DNA from: Pseudomonas oryzihabitans
GTDB taxonomy: Bacteria > Pseudomonadota > Gammaproteobacteria > Pseudomonadales > Pseudomonadaceae
Length of the DNA: 64,000 nucleotides
Assembly: GCF_024652905.1 (NCBI RefSeq)
Contig: NZ_CP102428.1
Location: 1,376,501 to 1,440,500, forward strand
Direction of reading: 5' to 3'
Notes under the pieces: model-generated
What the model was told of the DNA's origin: nothing
Seen by the model: the letters and a program-made list of their open reading frames with translations, nothing else
The model's database searches: none
Shown: positions 47,290-55,721 of the stretch, one piece after another
How positions within the stretch are numbered: the first letter of the stretch is position 1
How the letters are laid out: each line of letters begins with the position of its first letter
Program-made: the position numbers and the translations under genes

Positions 47290-48158
47290 GCCGGCTCCTC
47301 CATCAGGGCGCGCGGATAGCCACGGGGATCGTCGAGAAAGGCGTCCAGGGAAAAGTCCACGGGGCGTATGTTCAGGGTGAAGCTACCCTCCTCTACCTCG
47401 GCCAGCATGCGGTCGTATTCGACCCGGTCGATGGCGCGGAAGCGGACGATGTCACCGGGCCGGAAGAACACCATGTGCTCCTGCAGATAGTCGAGGCGCT
47501 GCGCCGGATCGTAGATGGGCGCTGGCGTCACCCCGAACATCTGGTAGCCACCGGCGCCGCGGACCGAATAGATGCAGCCGAAGCAGCCGCCGTGACCCAG
47601 GGTCTGTTTGGGCGTGTCGGTGCGGGGCCGCAGGTACTTCGGCACCTGCAGCTGCCGCTCCGGCTCCACCATCTGGAACATGAACGGCAGTCCGGCCACG
47701 AAGCCCACCATGGAGACGAACCAGGGCGCGCCGCTGTGGGCCGCGATAAAGGCTTCGACATCGGCCAGGCCGTTGATGCGCGCGGCGTATTCCAGGTCAG
47801 TGGCGGTGGGATCCTGGTGGCGATCGCGAAAGCGCATCAGCGTCTCGTGGGTCCAGGGATCATTGTAGAGCACCGGGATTTCGATCAGCCGCGTGGCCAG
47901 TTGCCGCTCGGCCACTGCCTGGTCTTCCACGCCCTGGACGGCTGCCAGGAGCCGGTCGGGCAGCAGCACGTCGGGATCGAAGCGGATCTGGAAGGAGGCA
48001 TTGGCCAGGCAGATGTCGTGGATGCCGGGCAATTGCAGCGCCTGCACCGCGCGGGTCATGGCCAGGCCGCGGAAAAAGGCCTCCAGGGACATGCTCTCGG
48101 ACAGTTCGACGAACAGGTGCTCGTCGCCGCCGAAGCTATAGCGGATCGTGGTCGTCAT
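47286..48158 (-). CDS. pxpB: 5-oxoprolinase subunit B (KipI type)
   Basis: The protein is 290 residues from the ATG at 48158, which overlaps the carboxylase stop (ATGA). It is the PxpB/KipI AHS1 domain: IEIPVLYNDPWTHETLMRF, WFVSMVGFVAGLPFMFQM and GGCFGCIYSVRGAGGYQMFG. With PxpC it forms the ATP-dependent subcomplex. The in-frame ORF running upstream inside the carboxylase gene is a shadow. At 290 residues it is longer than the roughly 220-240 of B. subtilis KipI, with a longer N-terminal half. Confidence 0.9.
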   Translation of the reverse strand: MTTTIRYSFGGDEHLFVELSESMSLEAFFRGLAMTRAVQALQLPGIHDICLANASFQIRFDPDVLLPDRLLAAVQGVEDQAVAERQLATRLIEIPVLYNDPWTHETLMRFRDRHQDPTATDLEYAARINGLADVEAFIAAHSGAPWFVSMVGFVAGLPFMFQMVEPERQLQVPKYLRPRTDTPKQTLGHGGCFGCIYSVRGAGGYQMFGVTPAPIYDPAQRLDYLQEHMVFFRPGDIVRFRAIDRVEYDRMLAEVEEGSFTLNIRPVDFSLDAFLDDPRGYPRALMEEPA

Positions 48159-49528
48159 GCGGAAATCTCCTCGGCCAGCCAGTGTTCCAGGGTACCGGTG
48201 TCGAAGCGGGCTTCGATCACCCAGGGTTCGTCCAGCAGCCGTCGATGCAGGGATGCGGTGGTGGCCATGCCGGTAACGCGCAACTCGTCTAGCGCCTGAC
48301 GCGCACGGGCCAGCGCCTCGGTGCGGTCGGCGCCATGGGCGATGAGCTTGGCCAGCAGCGAGTCGTAGTAAGGCGGCACCCGATAGCCGGCATAGAGATG
48401 GCTGTCGACGCGGATGCCCGCGCCACGCGGCCAGGCGAGCTGCTCGACCGTTCCGGGACTGGGGAAGAAATTGCGCGCCGGGTCCTCGGCGTTGAGCCTC
48501 AGCTCGATGGCCGCGCCCAGCAGATGGATGTCTTCCTGGCGCAGCCGCAGGGGTTCGCCACCGGCGATGCACAGCATGGCCTGGACCAGGTCGATGCCGG
48601 TGACCATCTCGCTGACCGGATGCTCGACCTGAATGCGGGTATTCATCTCGATGAAGAAGAACTCGCCCCGGGCTTCGTCGAACAGGTATTCCAGGGTGCC
48701 CGCGCCGCGATAGCCGAGACTTTCGGCCAGCCGGACCGCGCTGGCGCAGAGGGTCTCGCGCTGGGCAGCGCTCAGCACCGGTGATGGTGCTTCTTCCAGA
48801 AGTTTCTGACGGCGACGCTGTAACGAGCATTCGCGTTCGAACAGATGCACCGCGCGCTGACCATCGCCCAGGATCTGTACCTCTATATGGCGAGCGTGCT
48901 CGATGAAGCGCTCCAGATAGAGGGCACCGTTACCAAAGGCGGCCTGGGCTTCACGTTGAGCGAGGGGAAATTCCCGCGCCAGTTCGGCGGCATCGCGGGC
49001 CAGGCGGATGCCCCGGCCTCCTCCTCCCGCCGACGCCTTGATCAGCAGCGGATAGCCCACCGTCTCGGCTGCCGCTATGGCCGCTTCTATATCGGCCGGT
49101 TCGCCGGCGGAGCCAAGCACCACCGGCACGCCAGCCGCCAGGGCGGTACGCCGCGCCTCGGCCTTGTCGCCCATGCGGCGAATGATGTCACCCGAGGGGC
49201 CAACAAAGATGGCACCGGCCTCCTTCACCGCATCGGCAAAGGCCGCGCTCTCGGCCAGGAAGCCATAGCCGGGATGGACCGCATCGGCGCCGCTGTCGTG
49301 CAGCGCCTTGAGCAGCGCGTCGATGTTGAGGTAGCTGCGATCCGCCCGCGCCGGGCCGATCACCACCACGGCATCGGCCTGCCGCGCCGCCAGGGAATCC
49401 TGGTCCGCCTCGCTGCAGGCCAGCACCGTCTCGATGTTCAAGGCCTTGGCGGCGCGCAGAATACGGACAGCGATCTCGCCACGATTGGCGACCAGCAGAC
49501 GGCGGATGCCGCCCCCTGTCGTGCTCAC
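48155..49528 (-). CDS. Biotin carboxylase (AccC-like) of the pxp operon
   Basis: The 457-residue protein has AccC architecture. The N-terminal fold opens with RRLLVANRGEIAVRILRA, the ATP-grasp has KASAGGGGRGIRLA, and the catalytic segment includes FIEMNTRIQVEHPVSEMVTG. The C-terminal biotin-carboxylase domain has RLNAEDPARNFFPSPG. It carboxylates biotin on a carrier protein using bicarbonate and ATP. It overlaps both neighbours by four bases. This is likely a specialised paralogue, as the housekeeping accC is normally beside accB elsewhere. Confidence 0.92.
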   Translation of the reverse strand: MSTTGGGIRRLLVANRGEIAVRILRAAKALNIETVLACSEADQDSLAARQADAVVVIGPARADRSYLNIDALLKALHDSGADAVHPGYGFLAESAAFADAVKEAGAIFVGPSGDIIRRMGDKAEARRTALAAGVPVVLGSAGEPADIEAAIAAAETVGYPLLIKASAGGGGRGIRLARDAAELAREFPLAQREAQAAFGNGALYLERFIEHARHIEVQILGDGQRAVHLFERECSLQRRRQKLLEEAPSPVLSAAQRETLCASAVRLAESLGYRGAGTLEYLFDEARGEFFFIEMNTRIQVEHPVSEMVTGIDLVQAMLCIAGGEPLRLRQEDIHLLGAAIELRLNAEDPARNFFPSPGTVEQLAWPRGAGIRVDSHLYAGYRVPPYYDSLLAKLIAHGADRTEALARARQALDELRVTGMATTASLHRRLLDEPWVIEARFDTGTLEHWLAEEISA

Positions 49529-49776
49529 GAGTCGGCTCCGCTCAGGGTGGCCAACAACTGACCCGGCTCGACTGGATCGCCGTCTTCGACCACGAAGGCC
49601 GTCAGGGTCCCGGCGACCTCGGCGTGGACCTCCGAGAATTGCTTCATCACCTCGACCAGGCCGATCACGGTACCGGCGGTGACGGTTTCCCCGACATCCA
49701 CATAGGGCGCAGCATCAGGCGTGGGTTTGCGATAGAACGTCCCGGGCAGGGGCGAGAGCACCGAATGTTCGGCCAT
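49525..49776 (-). CDS. Biotin carboxyl carrier protein (AccB-like) of the pxp operon
   Basis: This 83-residue protein is a bare biotinyl domain (MAEHSVLSPLPGTFYRKPTP, then GTVIGLVEVMKQFSEV). The biotin-accepting Lys is in EVMKQF instead of the usual EAMKM, so ligase recognition may be modified. It lacks the N-terminal half of housekeeping AccB. Its stop overlaps the biotin carboxylase start. Many 5-oxoprolinase loci carry such a pair; its function there is not known to me. Confidence 0.9.
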   Translation of the reverse strand: MAEHSVLSPLPGTFYRKPTPDAAPYVDVGETVTAGTVIGLVEVMKQFSEVHAEVAGTLTAFVVEDGDPVEPGQLLATLSGADS

Positions 49777-49869
49777 GACGATTCCTCTTCTAGGCGATGT
49801 TGTCGGAAAGGCAGGCGTAGCTAATAGATGAAGGATCCGGCGTCTCGGGCGCCAGTATCGAACGCGGAA

Positions 49870-50634
49870 CTAGTCGGCGCGGGGTGCGCGCACGGCGATA
49901 CCGGCGGCGTCCAGGCGCTGGCGAATGGCCTGCGCCAGGCCCAGCGCACCGGGGGTATCGCTGTGCAGGCAGATGGATTCGAAGGTCACCTCGACCTCGC
50001 CCCCCTCCACCGTGGCGACCCGCCCCTGTTGGCAGGCTCTCAGCACTCGCTCGGCCACCGCCTGGGGATCCAGGGCGCCCACGCGCCGGACCAGTACGAT
50101 GGAGCCGCTGGCGTCGTAGTCCCGGTCGGCATAGAACTCGCGTACCAGGGGCTGTCCCAGCTCGCGACCGATACGCCAGGTGGCGGAGTTGGGCAGGCAA
50201 TAGAGCAGCAGCTCGGGTTCGAGCCGCTGCAGGGTCTCCACCAGCAGGCGGGCCGCCGCCTCGTCCCGTGACAGGTGCATGAACAGCGCGCCATGGGGCT
50301 TGAGGTGTTGCAGGCACAAGCCATGCAAGCGGGCGAATTCACGCAAGGCACCGAGCTGGTAGACGATATCGGCCACCAGTTCTTCGGCGGTCATCTGCAG
50401 CGGGCGGCGACCGAAGCCCACCAGATCGCGATAGCCCGGATGGGCGCCGATGGCCACGTTGCGCGCCTTGGCCTGCAGCACGGTGCGCTGCATGAGGCTG
50501 GGATCGCCGGCATGGAAGCCAGTGGCGATATTGGCCGAGCTGACCAGGTCGAGCAGCTGGTCATCCACGCCGTCGCCCAGGGTCCAGGCGCCCAGGCCCT
50601 CGCCCATGTCGGAATTGAAGTCCACCTTGATCAT
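49870..50634 (-). CDS. pxpA: 5-oxoprolinase subunit A (LamB/YcsF family)
   Basis: The 254-residue protein opens with the family hallmark [14 protein letters not shown] and carries [15 protein letters not shown]-like sequence ([15 protein letters not shown]), [17 protein letters not shown] and KPHGALF. PxpA supplies the ring-opening part of the ATP-dependent 5-oxoprolinase. It is the first gene of the leftward operon pxpA-carrier-carboxylase-pxpB-pxpC and is divergent from a LysR gene, with 117 bp between starts. Confidence 0.95.
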   Translation of the reverse strand: MIKVDFNSDMGEGLGAWTLGDGVDDQLLDLVSSANIATGFHAGDPSLMQRTVLQAKARNVAIGAHPGYRDLVGFGRRPLQMTAEELVADIVYQLGALREFARLHGLCLQHLKPHGALFMHLSRDEAAARLLVETLQRLEPELLLYCLPNSATWRIGRELGQPLVREFYADRDYDASGSIVLVRRVGALDPQAVAERVLRACQQGRVATVEGGEVEVTFESICLHSDTPGALGLAQAIRQRLDAAGIAVRAPRAD

Positions 50635-50751
50635 TGCGGTATTCCCTGGCAGCGGTGCGTTGTCCTCGACCTTAGGACTGCCCTGCCCCCTTGGGAAGAT
50701 TTATTATCAAAGGTTCAGCGTTCGGAAAAATCGATACCTCAGGACGATCCT

Positions 50752-51669
50752 ATGGCCCTAACCCTGCGTCAACTGCGCTACTTTGCCGCGACCGCCGAAC
50801 TGGGTCAGATCTCCCAGGCCGCCATCCACCTGAACATCTCCCAGTCGGCGGTGACCAGCGCCATCCAGGAGCTGGAGGGCCTGCTGGGTGCCAGCCTGTT
50901 CGTCCGTTCGGCCCAGGGGATGGCCTTGACCGACGCCGGTCGGCATTTCCTCAACCATGCCTACGGCATCCTGCGCGGGGTCGACGACGCCCTGAGCAGC
51001 GCCCTGCCCGACCACCGCGCCAGCGGCGAGCTGCGCATTGCCGCCAGCTACACGGTGATCGGCTACTTCCTCCCCCACCACCTGCAACGCCTGGCACAGC
51101 TCTATCCCGAGGTGACGGTGGCGGTGCACGAGCAGGAACGCCAGGCCATCGAGGAAGCGCTGCTGGACAAGCGTATCGACATGGCGGTGGTGCTGACCGC
51201 CAACCTGACCCACGAGGACATCGTCTCCGAGACGCTCTTCAATTCCGAACGCCGACTCTGGCTGCCCAGTGGCCATCCCCTGCGTGATAGGCCCAACGTC
51301 AGCCTGGCCGACGTCGCCCGCGAGCCCTATGTACTGCTCACCGTCGACGAAGCCGAACAGAGCGCCATGCGCTATTGGCGCCAGTCAGGCCTTGAACCCC
51401 AGGTGCGCTTGCGCACCAGCTCGGTGGAGGCCGTACGCAGCATGATGGCCAACGGCAGCGGCGTGGCCATCCTCTCCGACCTGGTCTATCGCCCCTGGTC
51501 CTTGGAGGGCAAGCGCCTGGAAACGCGCACCCTGGTGGAGCCCATCACCCCCATGAGCGTGGGGCTGGCCTGGCACAGGGAGCATCCACTGACGCCGGCC
51601 ATGCAGGCCTTTCGCAGCTACTTCCACAGCGCCTTTCTGGCGCCCCAGCAGCTGGGCGCACGACGGTGA
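50752..51669 (+). CDS. LysR-family transcriptional regulator
   Basis: The protein is 305 residues from the ATG at 50752 (AGGA upstream). The N-terminal helix-turn-helix is clear (LRQLRYFAATAELGQISQAAIHLNISQSAVTSAI in outline), followed by a periplasmic-binding-type effector domain. Divergent placement to pxpA suggests that it controls the 5-oxoprolinase operon, with 5-oxoproline or a related compound as effector; this is inference. The longer in-frame ORF upstream overlaps pxpA and is not real. Confidence 0.88.
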   Translation: MALTLRQLRYFAATAELGQISQAAIHLNISQSAVTSAIQELEGLLGASLFVRSAQGMALTDAGRHFLNHAYGILRGVDDALSSALPDHRASGELRIAASYTVIGYFLPHHLQRLAQLYPEVTVAVHEQERQAIEEALLDKRIDMAVVLTANLTHEDIVSETLFNSERRLWLPSGHPLRDRPNVSLADVAREPYVLLTVDEAEQSAMRYWRQSGLEPQVRLRTSSVEAVRSMMANGSGVAILSDLVYRPWSLEGKRLETRTLVEPITPMSVGLAWHREHPLTPAMQAFRSYFHSAFLAPQQLGARR

Positions 51670-51681
51670 CTGTAGATATAA

Positions 51682-51801
51682 ATCCTCACGATCGAAAGGA
51701 TTCGATCTGAATAATAGCTTGGATAGCTAAAATCCTCACGACCTTGAGGATTGCACGGGCCATCCCTTTAGCGTTAGCCTGATCCTCACGCTCGTGAGGA
51801 T
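51682..51801. promoter_or_regulatory. Three HipB operators with exact 50-bp spacing
   Basis: Three 20-bp inverted repeats share the pattern ATCCTCACG...GAGGAT: 51682-51701 (right arm AAGGAT, weaker), 51732-51751, and 51782-51801 (perfect, ATCCTCACGCTCGTGAGGAT). Start-to-start distances are exactly 50 bp. The last ends six bases before the hipB start codon. They resemble the TATCC-N8-GGATA operators of E. coli hipBA. Confidence 0.85.
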
Positions 51802-51806
51802 AAATC

Positions 51807-52058
51807 ATGCAGGTGCTACTCAAGAATGCCGCCGACCTTGGCGCCCTCGTCCGCCAGGCCCGCAAGGCCCAGGCCTTGCGCCAGGACGATGCCGCCGGCA
51901 GTCTCGGCGTCAGTGAAAACTTTCTCGGCAAGGTCGAGCGCGGTGGCGAAACCGTCCAATGGGGCAAGCTGTTCCAGGTGTTGGAAGGCCTGGGCGTGCG
52001 CATGATCGTGGATCTGCCCCCCGAGGTGGAAGCCCAGCCGGATACCCGGACACCATGA
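51807..52058 (+). CDS. hipB: HipB-type antitoxin (XRE helix-turn-helix)
   Basis: The 83-residue protein has one XRE helix-turn-helix (LVRQARKAQALRQDDAAGSLG and VSENFLGKVERGGETVQW) and a short C-terminal segment with GVRMIVDLPPEVE. HipB neutralises HipA and represses the operon. Its stop overlaps the hipA start (ATGA). Three operators precede it. Confidence 0.92.
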   Translation: MQVLLKNAADLGALVRQARKAQALRQDDAAGSLGVSENFLGKVERGGETVQWGKLFQVLEGLGVRMIVDLPPEVEAQPDTRTP

Positions 52059-53341
52059 GGCGTGAACTCCTGGCCTGGATCGACGACCAGCTGGTGGGTC
52101 GGCTGGCTGACGAGAACGGTATCTGGTCGTTCCAGTACGAGCCGGGTTGGCAGGCCTTCGGGCTCTGTCCGCAATTGCCCTTGCAGCGAGCGCCGCTGAT
52201 CGATGGCAGTTCGCAGCGACCGGTGCAGTGGTACTTCGACAACCTGCTGCCCGAGGAAGGCCAGCGGCAACTGCTCGCCCAGGATGCGCGCCTGGATGCC
52301 GCCGATGCCTTCGCCCTGCTGAGCTGGTACGGCGCCGAATCCGCCGGCTCCCTTACCCTGCTCGCCGAAGGTCAGCGCCTGCCGCCGGGAGATCGCCGCC
52401 CCCTGAGCGATGCCGATCTCTCCCGGCGGATCCAGGCCATGCCGCAGCTGCCGCTGACCCACGAGGCGCACAAGCGCATGTCGCTGGCCGGCGCCCAGCA
52501 CAAGCTGGCGGTGATCCTCGATGACCAGGGGCTGCAGGAACCCGTGGGCGCCCTGCCCTCTACCCATATCCTCAAGCCGGACCATCCCCACGAGGCCTTC
52601 GCCCATTCGGTGATCAACGAGTGGTTCACCATGCGCCTGGCGGGTCTGGCCGGGCTGATGGTTCCCGCCGTCGAGCGCCGCTACGTGCCCGAGCCGGTCT
52701 ATCTGATCGAGCGCTTCGACCGCGTCCGTACCCCGGGCGGCTGGCAACGGCGCCACGGCATCGACGCCTGCCAGGTGCTGGGTCTGGATCGTCATTTCAA
52801 GTACCAGGCGGGTAGCGTGGAGCGCCTGGCCGAGCTGGCCCGGCTGTGCGAGGCGCCCGCCGTGACCCGGACGCGGCTGTTCACCTGGCTAGCCTTCAAC
52901 GTGCTGGTGGGCAACACCGATGCTCATCTGAAGAATCTGGGCTTTCTGGTCTCACCGCGGGGGCTGGCCCTGGCGCCCTGCTATGACCTGCTCTGCACGG
53001 CGGTATACGAGAGCCGCGCCTTCGACCAGCAGCGCTGGCCGGACGTAACCACCCTCGCCTGGCCGATCCTCGGTGAAAACCGGCTGGCGGCCATCGACCG
53101 CGAGCGGCTGCTGGATGCAGCCGAAGCGCTGGGTATCAAGCGCTCGCCGGCTGCTGCCCAGTTGCAACGCCTACGGCAACGCCTGCCCTCCCAGGCTCAG
53201 CAGCTGCTGGAACAGACCGAGCGGGAGAATAAGATTCTGGCCGGCGCGCGGCCGGAGTTGCGGGCGGTCTTCGCCGGCGAGTTGCGCTGCCTGCGGGCGA
53301 TCAGGGCGCTGATCGCCGAACAGGTCGAGCGGCTGGCCTGA
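52055..53341 (+). CDS. hipA: HipA-type serine/threonine kinase toxin
   Basis: The protein is 428 residues from the ATG at 52055, overlapping hipB. An N-terminal HipA_N domain (RPVQWYFDNLLPEEGQRQ) precedes the kinase: SLAGAQHKLAVI corresponds to the E. coli Ser150 loop region, STHILKPDHP carries the ATP-binding Lys, and LIERFDR follows. The catalytic loop is FNVLVGNTDAHLKNLGFL, and CYDLLCTAVY contains the metal-binding Asp. Family members phosphorylate aminoacyl-tRNA synthetases and stop growth. The length is normal (440 in E. coli), so it looks functional. Confidence 0.92.
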   Translation: MRRELLAWIDDQLVGRLADENGIWSFQYEPGWQAFGLCPQLPLQRAPLIDGSSQRPVQWYFDNLLPEEGQRQLLAQDARLDAADAFALLSWYGAESAGSLTLLAEGQRLPPGDRRPLSDADLSRRIQAMPQLPLTHEAHKRMSLAGAQHKLAVILDDQGLQEPVGALPSTHILKPDHPHEAFAHSVINEWFTMRLAGLAGLMVPAVERRYVPEPVYLIERFDRVRTPGGWQRRHGIDACQVLGLDRHFKYQAGSVERLAELARLCEAPAVTRTRLFTWLAFNVLVGNTDAHLKNLGFLVSPRGLALAPCYDLLCTAVYESRAFDQQRWPDVTTLAWPILGENRLAAIDRERLLDAAEALGIKRSPAAAQLQRLRQRLPSQAQQLLEQTERENKILAGARPELRAVFAGELRCLRAIRALIAEQVERLA

Positions 53342-53350
53342 CGGCTACGC

Positions 53351-53749
53351 TCAAAGTGGCAACACCGCCAGCAGCCGCTCGCGTCTGAGCTGTTGCAGGC
53401 GAGCGATCAGCTCGCCCGTGGCCGTGCCGCTGGTGAACTGCTGCAGGCGCTGACCGGCGACCGATCCCAGCCATTCCAACTGATTAGAGCCCTCCGGCTC
53501 GACCGCCAGCAGCAGGCAGTCACCGCCCAGCCGGGACAACAACCCCACGATCCGGCTGTGTGGACCCTGCGCCAGCCACTCCTCGTGCAACCCGCCGGCG
53601 TCCTCCAGTTGCAGCACCGGCAGGTCGCTGCAACCGGGCAAGCCGCTGCGCAATTCAGCCGTCACCACGGGGTCGAGACCGCCATGCAGGATGACCAGCG
53701 CCACGGCCGGTCGGAGGTCGTCTACCGCTGTCCAGGGTTGGATCGTCAT
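53351..53749 (-). CDS. Hypothetical protein downstream of acdS
   Basis: The protein is 132 residues from the ATG at 53749 (GGAGG upstream); a longer frame exists but overlaps acdS. It has hydrophobic strands (PAVALVILHGGLDPVVTAEL, CLLLAVEPEGS) and a helical tail rich in Leu, Gln and Arg. No family is recognised. It begins 34 bp after acdS on the same strand and may be co-transcribed. It converges on hipA with only nine bases between stops. Confidence 0.55.
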   Translation of the reverse strand: MTIQPWTAVDDLRPAVALVILHGGLDPVVTAELRSGLPGCSDLPVLQLEDAGGLHEEWLAQGPHSRIVGLLSRLGGDCLLLAVEPEGSNQLEWLGSVAGQRLQQFTSGTATGELIARLQQLRRERLLAVLPL

Positions 53750-53783
53750 GCTGGACCTCCTCGTGACCGGTCGTGGCCTGGGC

Positions 53784-54797
53784 TCAGGCGAAGGCGTTGT
53801 GGTAGGCGTTGAGCGCCGGTGCGCCCCCGAGGTGAACATAGAGCACCCGGCTGCCCTTGGCGATCTCGCCACTGCGCGCCATGGCGATCAGCCCGGCCAT
53901 GGACTTGCCCTCGTAGACCGGGTCGGTGAGCATCCCCTCCATCTGCGCGGTATAGCGGATGGCCTCGACGGTGGGGCCATCCGGCAAGCCGTAGTCGGGG
54001 CCGCAGAATCGCGGCTCGATGATGACGTCCTCGTCGCGGATCTCCTTGTCCAGGCCAATCATCTCGGCGGTGTTGCGCGCGATCTTGGTCACCGCGGCAC
54101 GGGTCATCGCGGCGTCCGCCGCCGTGTCGATACCGATCAGGCGACGCTCGCGCTCCTGGGCGCGAAAGCCCACCACCATGCCGCCCTGGGTCGAACCGGT
54201 ACAGGTGGCCGTGACCACGGTATCGAAGAAGAGGCCCTGGTCGCGCTCCTGGGCGGCCAATTCATCGGCGAAATGGGCATAGCCGAGGCCACCCAGGGGA
54301 TGGTCCGAGGCGCCGGCGGGAATGGCGTAGGGCTTGCCGCCCTCACGACGTACTTCGTCCAGGGCGCGCTCCCAGGTGGCTTTCACCGCGGTGGAGTAGC
54401 CCTCGCCTTCCAGCAGCGTCTGGGCGCCCATCAGGCGCGACAGCAGGATGTTGCCGACCTTGTCGTAGACCGGGTCTTCCCACTTGGTCCATTCCTCCTG
54501 GACCAGTCGGCACTTCATGCCCAGCACCGCGGCGACGGCCGCGACCTGGCGCGTGTGGTTGGACTGGATGTTGCCGATGGACACCAGGGTATCGCAGCCC
54601 TGGGCCAGGGCATCGGCCGCCAGCCATTCCAGCTTGCGCACCTTATTGCCGCCGTAGGCGAGACCGGACGAGACGTCGTCACGCTTGGCCCAGAGTTCGA
54701 TACCGAGGTCCTTCGACAGGCGCTCCAGCTTGTGCAGCGGGGACGGGAAATAACCGAGCTTGACGCGGGGAAAGCGCTTTTCGAGATCCAGGGACAT
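53784..54797 (-). CDS. acdS: 1-aminocyclopropane-1-carboxylate deaminase
   Basis: The 337-residue PLP enzyme of the tryptophan-synthase-beta fold splits ACC, the ethylene precursor, to 2-oxobutyrate and ammonia. Motifs: SGLAYGGNKVRKLEWL with the PLP Lys, SIGNIQSNHTRQVAAVAAVL, GSTQGGMVVGFRAQ, TDPVYEGKSMAGLI and YVHLGGAPALNAY. The Tyr-Glu pair and the Leu in HLGGAPALNAY are the residues that distinguish true ACC deaminase from D-cysteine desulfhydrase. It is divergent from an Lrp-type gene (AcdR). It is consistent with a plant-associated lifestyle. Confidence 0.92.
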   Translation of the reverse strand: MSLDLEKRFPRVKLGYFPSPLHKLERLSKDLGIELWAKRDDVSSGLAYGGNKVRKLEWLAADALAQGCDTLVSIGNIQSNHTRQVAAVAAVLGMKCRLVQEEWTKWEDPVYDKVGNILLSRLMGAQTLLEGEGYSTAVKATWERALDEVRREGGKPYAIPAGASDHPLGGLGYAHFADELAAQERDQGLFFDTVVTATCTGSTQGGMVVGFRAQERERRLIGIDTAADAAMTRAAVTKIARNTAEMIGLDKEIRDEDVIIEPRFCGPDYGLPDGPTVEAIRYTAQMEGMLTDPVYEGKSMAGLIAMARSGEIAKGSRVLYVHLGGAPALNAYHNAFA

Positions 54798-54957
54798 GGT
54801 GGCGACTCCAGAGGTTGAAAGGACGCCATCCATGCTAGGCAAAGCCCTGGAGAAGGTGCTTTCTAATATGCGGTACGAAAACTGCCTTCCTTTCCGTAAT
54901 GCTGGACGTAACACCCGGACATTCGGGAAATACCCGCTGCTGAAGGAGAATCTTTCG

Positions 54958-55428
54958 ATGAGCGATACTGCGGAACTCACCCCCGTCGAACGCAAGATCC
55001 TGAGGGCGCTGCAACAGGACGGGCGCCTGCGCAATGCCGAGTTGGCGCGCCAGGTGTCCCTCAGTCCGAGTGCCTGCTGGAACCACACCCGCAAGCTGTT
55101 CGACAGCGGCGTCATCACCGGCGTCAGGGCCCAGGTCGACCCCAAAGCCGTGCAGCGGGAGACGGCGGTGCTGGTGGGCGTGGTGCTGGACAGGTCGACG
55201 CCGGAATCCTTCCAGGCCTTCGAAGCGGCCGCACGCGCCCTGCCACCAGTGATCGAGTGCTACCTTGTGGCCGGGGACGTGGACTACTTCATCAAGCTCA
55301 GGGTCAAGGACATCGCCGCCTTCAACCGCCTGCACAGCGAGCGGCTGATCGCCCTGCCCGGGGTACGCCAGGTGCGCACCTTTTTCGTGCTGAACGAGAT
55401 CAAGACCGATGGGTTGTTACCCATTTGA
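54958..55428 (+). CDS. acdR: Lrp/AsnC-family regulator of ACC deaminase
   Basis: The protein is 156 residues from ATG 54958 (AAGGAG upstream). The N-terminal helix-turn-helix (LTPVERKILRALQQDGRLRN, LSPSACWNHTRKLFDSGVI) and the ligand-binding RAM domain (VIECYLVAGDVDYFIKLRV) are both present. The divergent arrangement with acdS is the known AcdR arrangement, in which Lrp-type AcdR activates acdS in response to ACC. An alternative is a generic Lrp protein. Confidence 0.88.
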   Translation: MSDTAELTPVERKILRALQQDGRLRNAELARQVSLSPSACWNHTRKLFDSGVITGVRAQVDPKAVQRETAVLVGVVLDRSTPESFQAFEAAARALPPVIECYLVAGDVDYFIKLRVKDIAAFNRLHSERLIALPGVRQVRTFFVLNEIKTDGLLPI

Positions 55429-55721
55429 TTTGGCGGGAGGCGACCGTTCAGGAGAGGTGTCGGTTTCCGAAATGGTTGGGAAATTTTGGGAATACCTACG
55501 CCGGAATCAGCCGATGACAGCAATCGACCCACTGCGGCCGATTTTAGAGCCTGGCGGGCAAGTAAACGTTATCCACGCCACACAGCCTCCTAGGAAAATC
55601 CTACATGAAGGCTTGCCCTCACCAGGTGAGCGCTAGACCCTACGCGAGAATAGTCCCAGCATATGGGGTATGGGGCTTATATGCTACATTCCAGCCTTCA
55701 CGCCTTGGAGGGCAGCTCTGA

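Noticed and set aside
50275-50751. Long N-terminal extension of the LysR gene
   Set aside because: It overlaps pxpA antisense; LysR homology begins exactly at the ATG at 50752.
55658-55685. Inverted repeat AGCATAT/ATATGCT before the DAC-like gene as an attachment site
   Set aside because: No second copy was found at the other end of the island; it could be an operator, but evidence is too thin to list.
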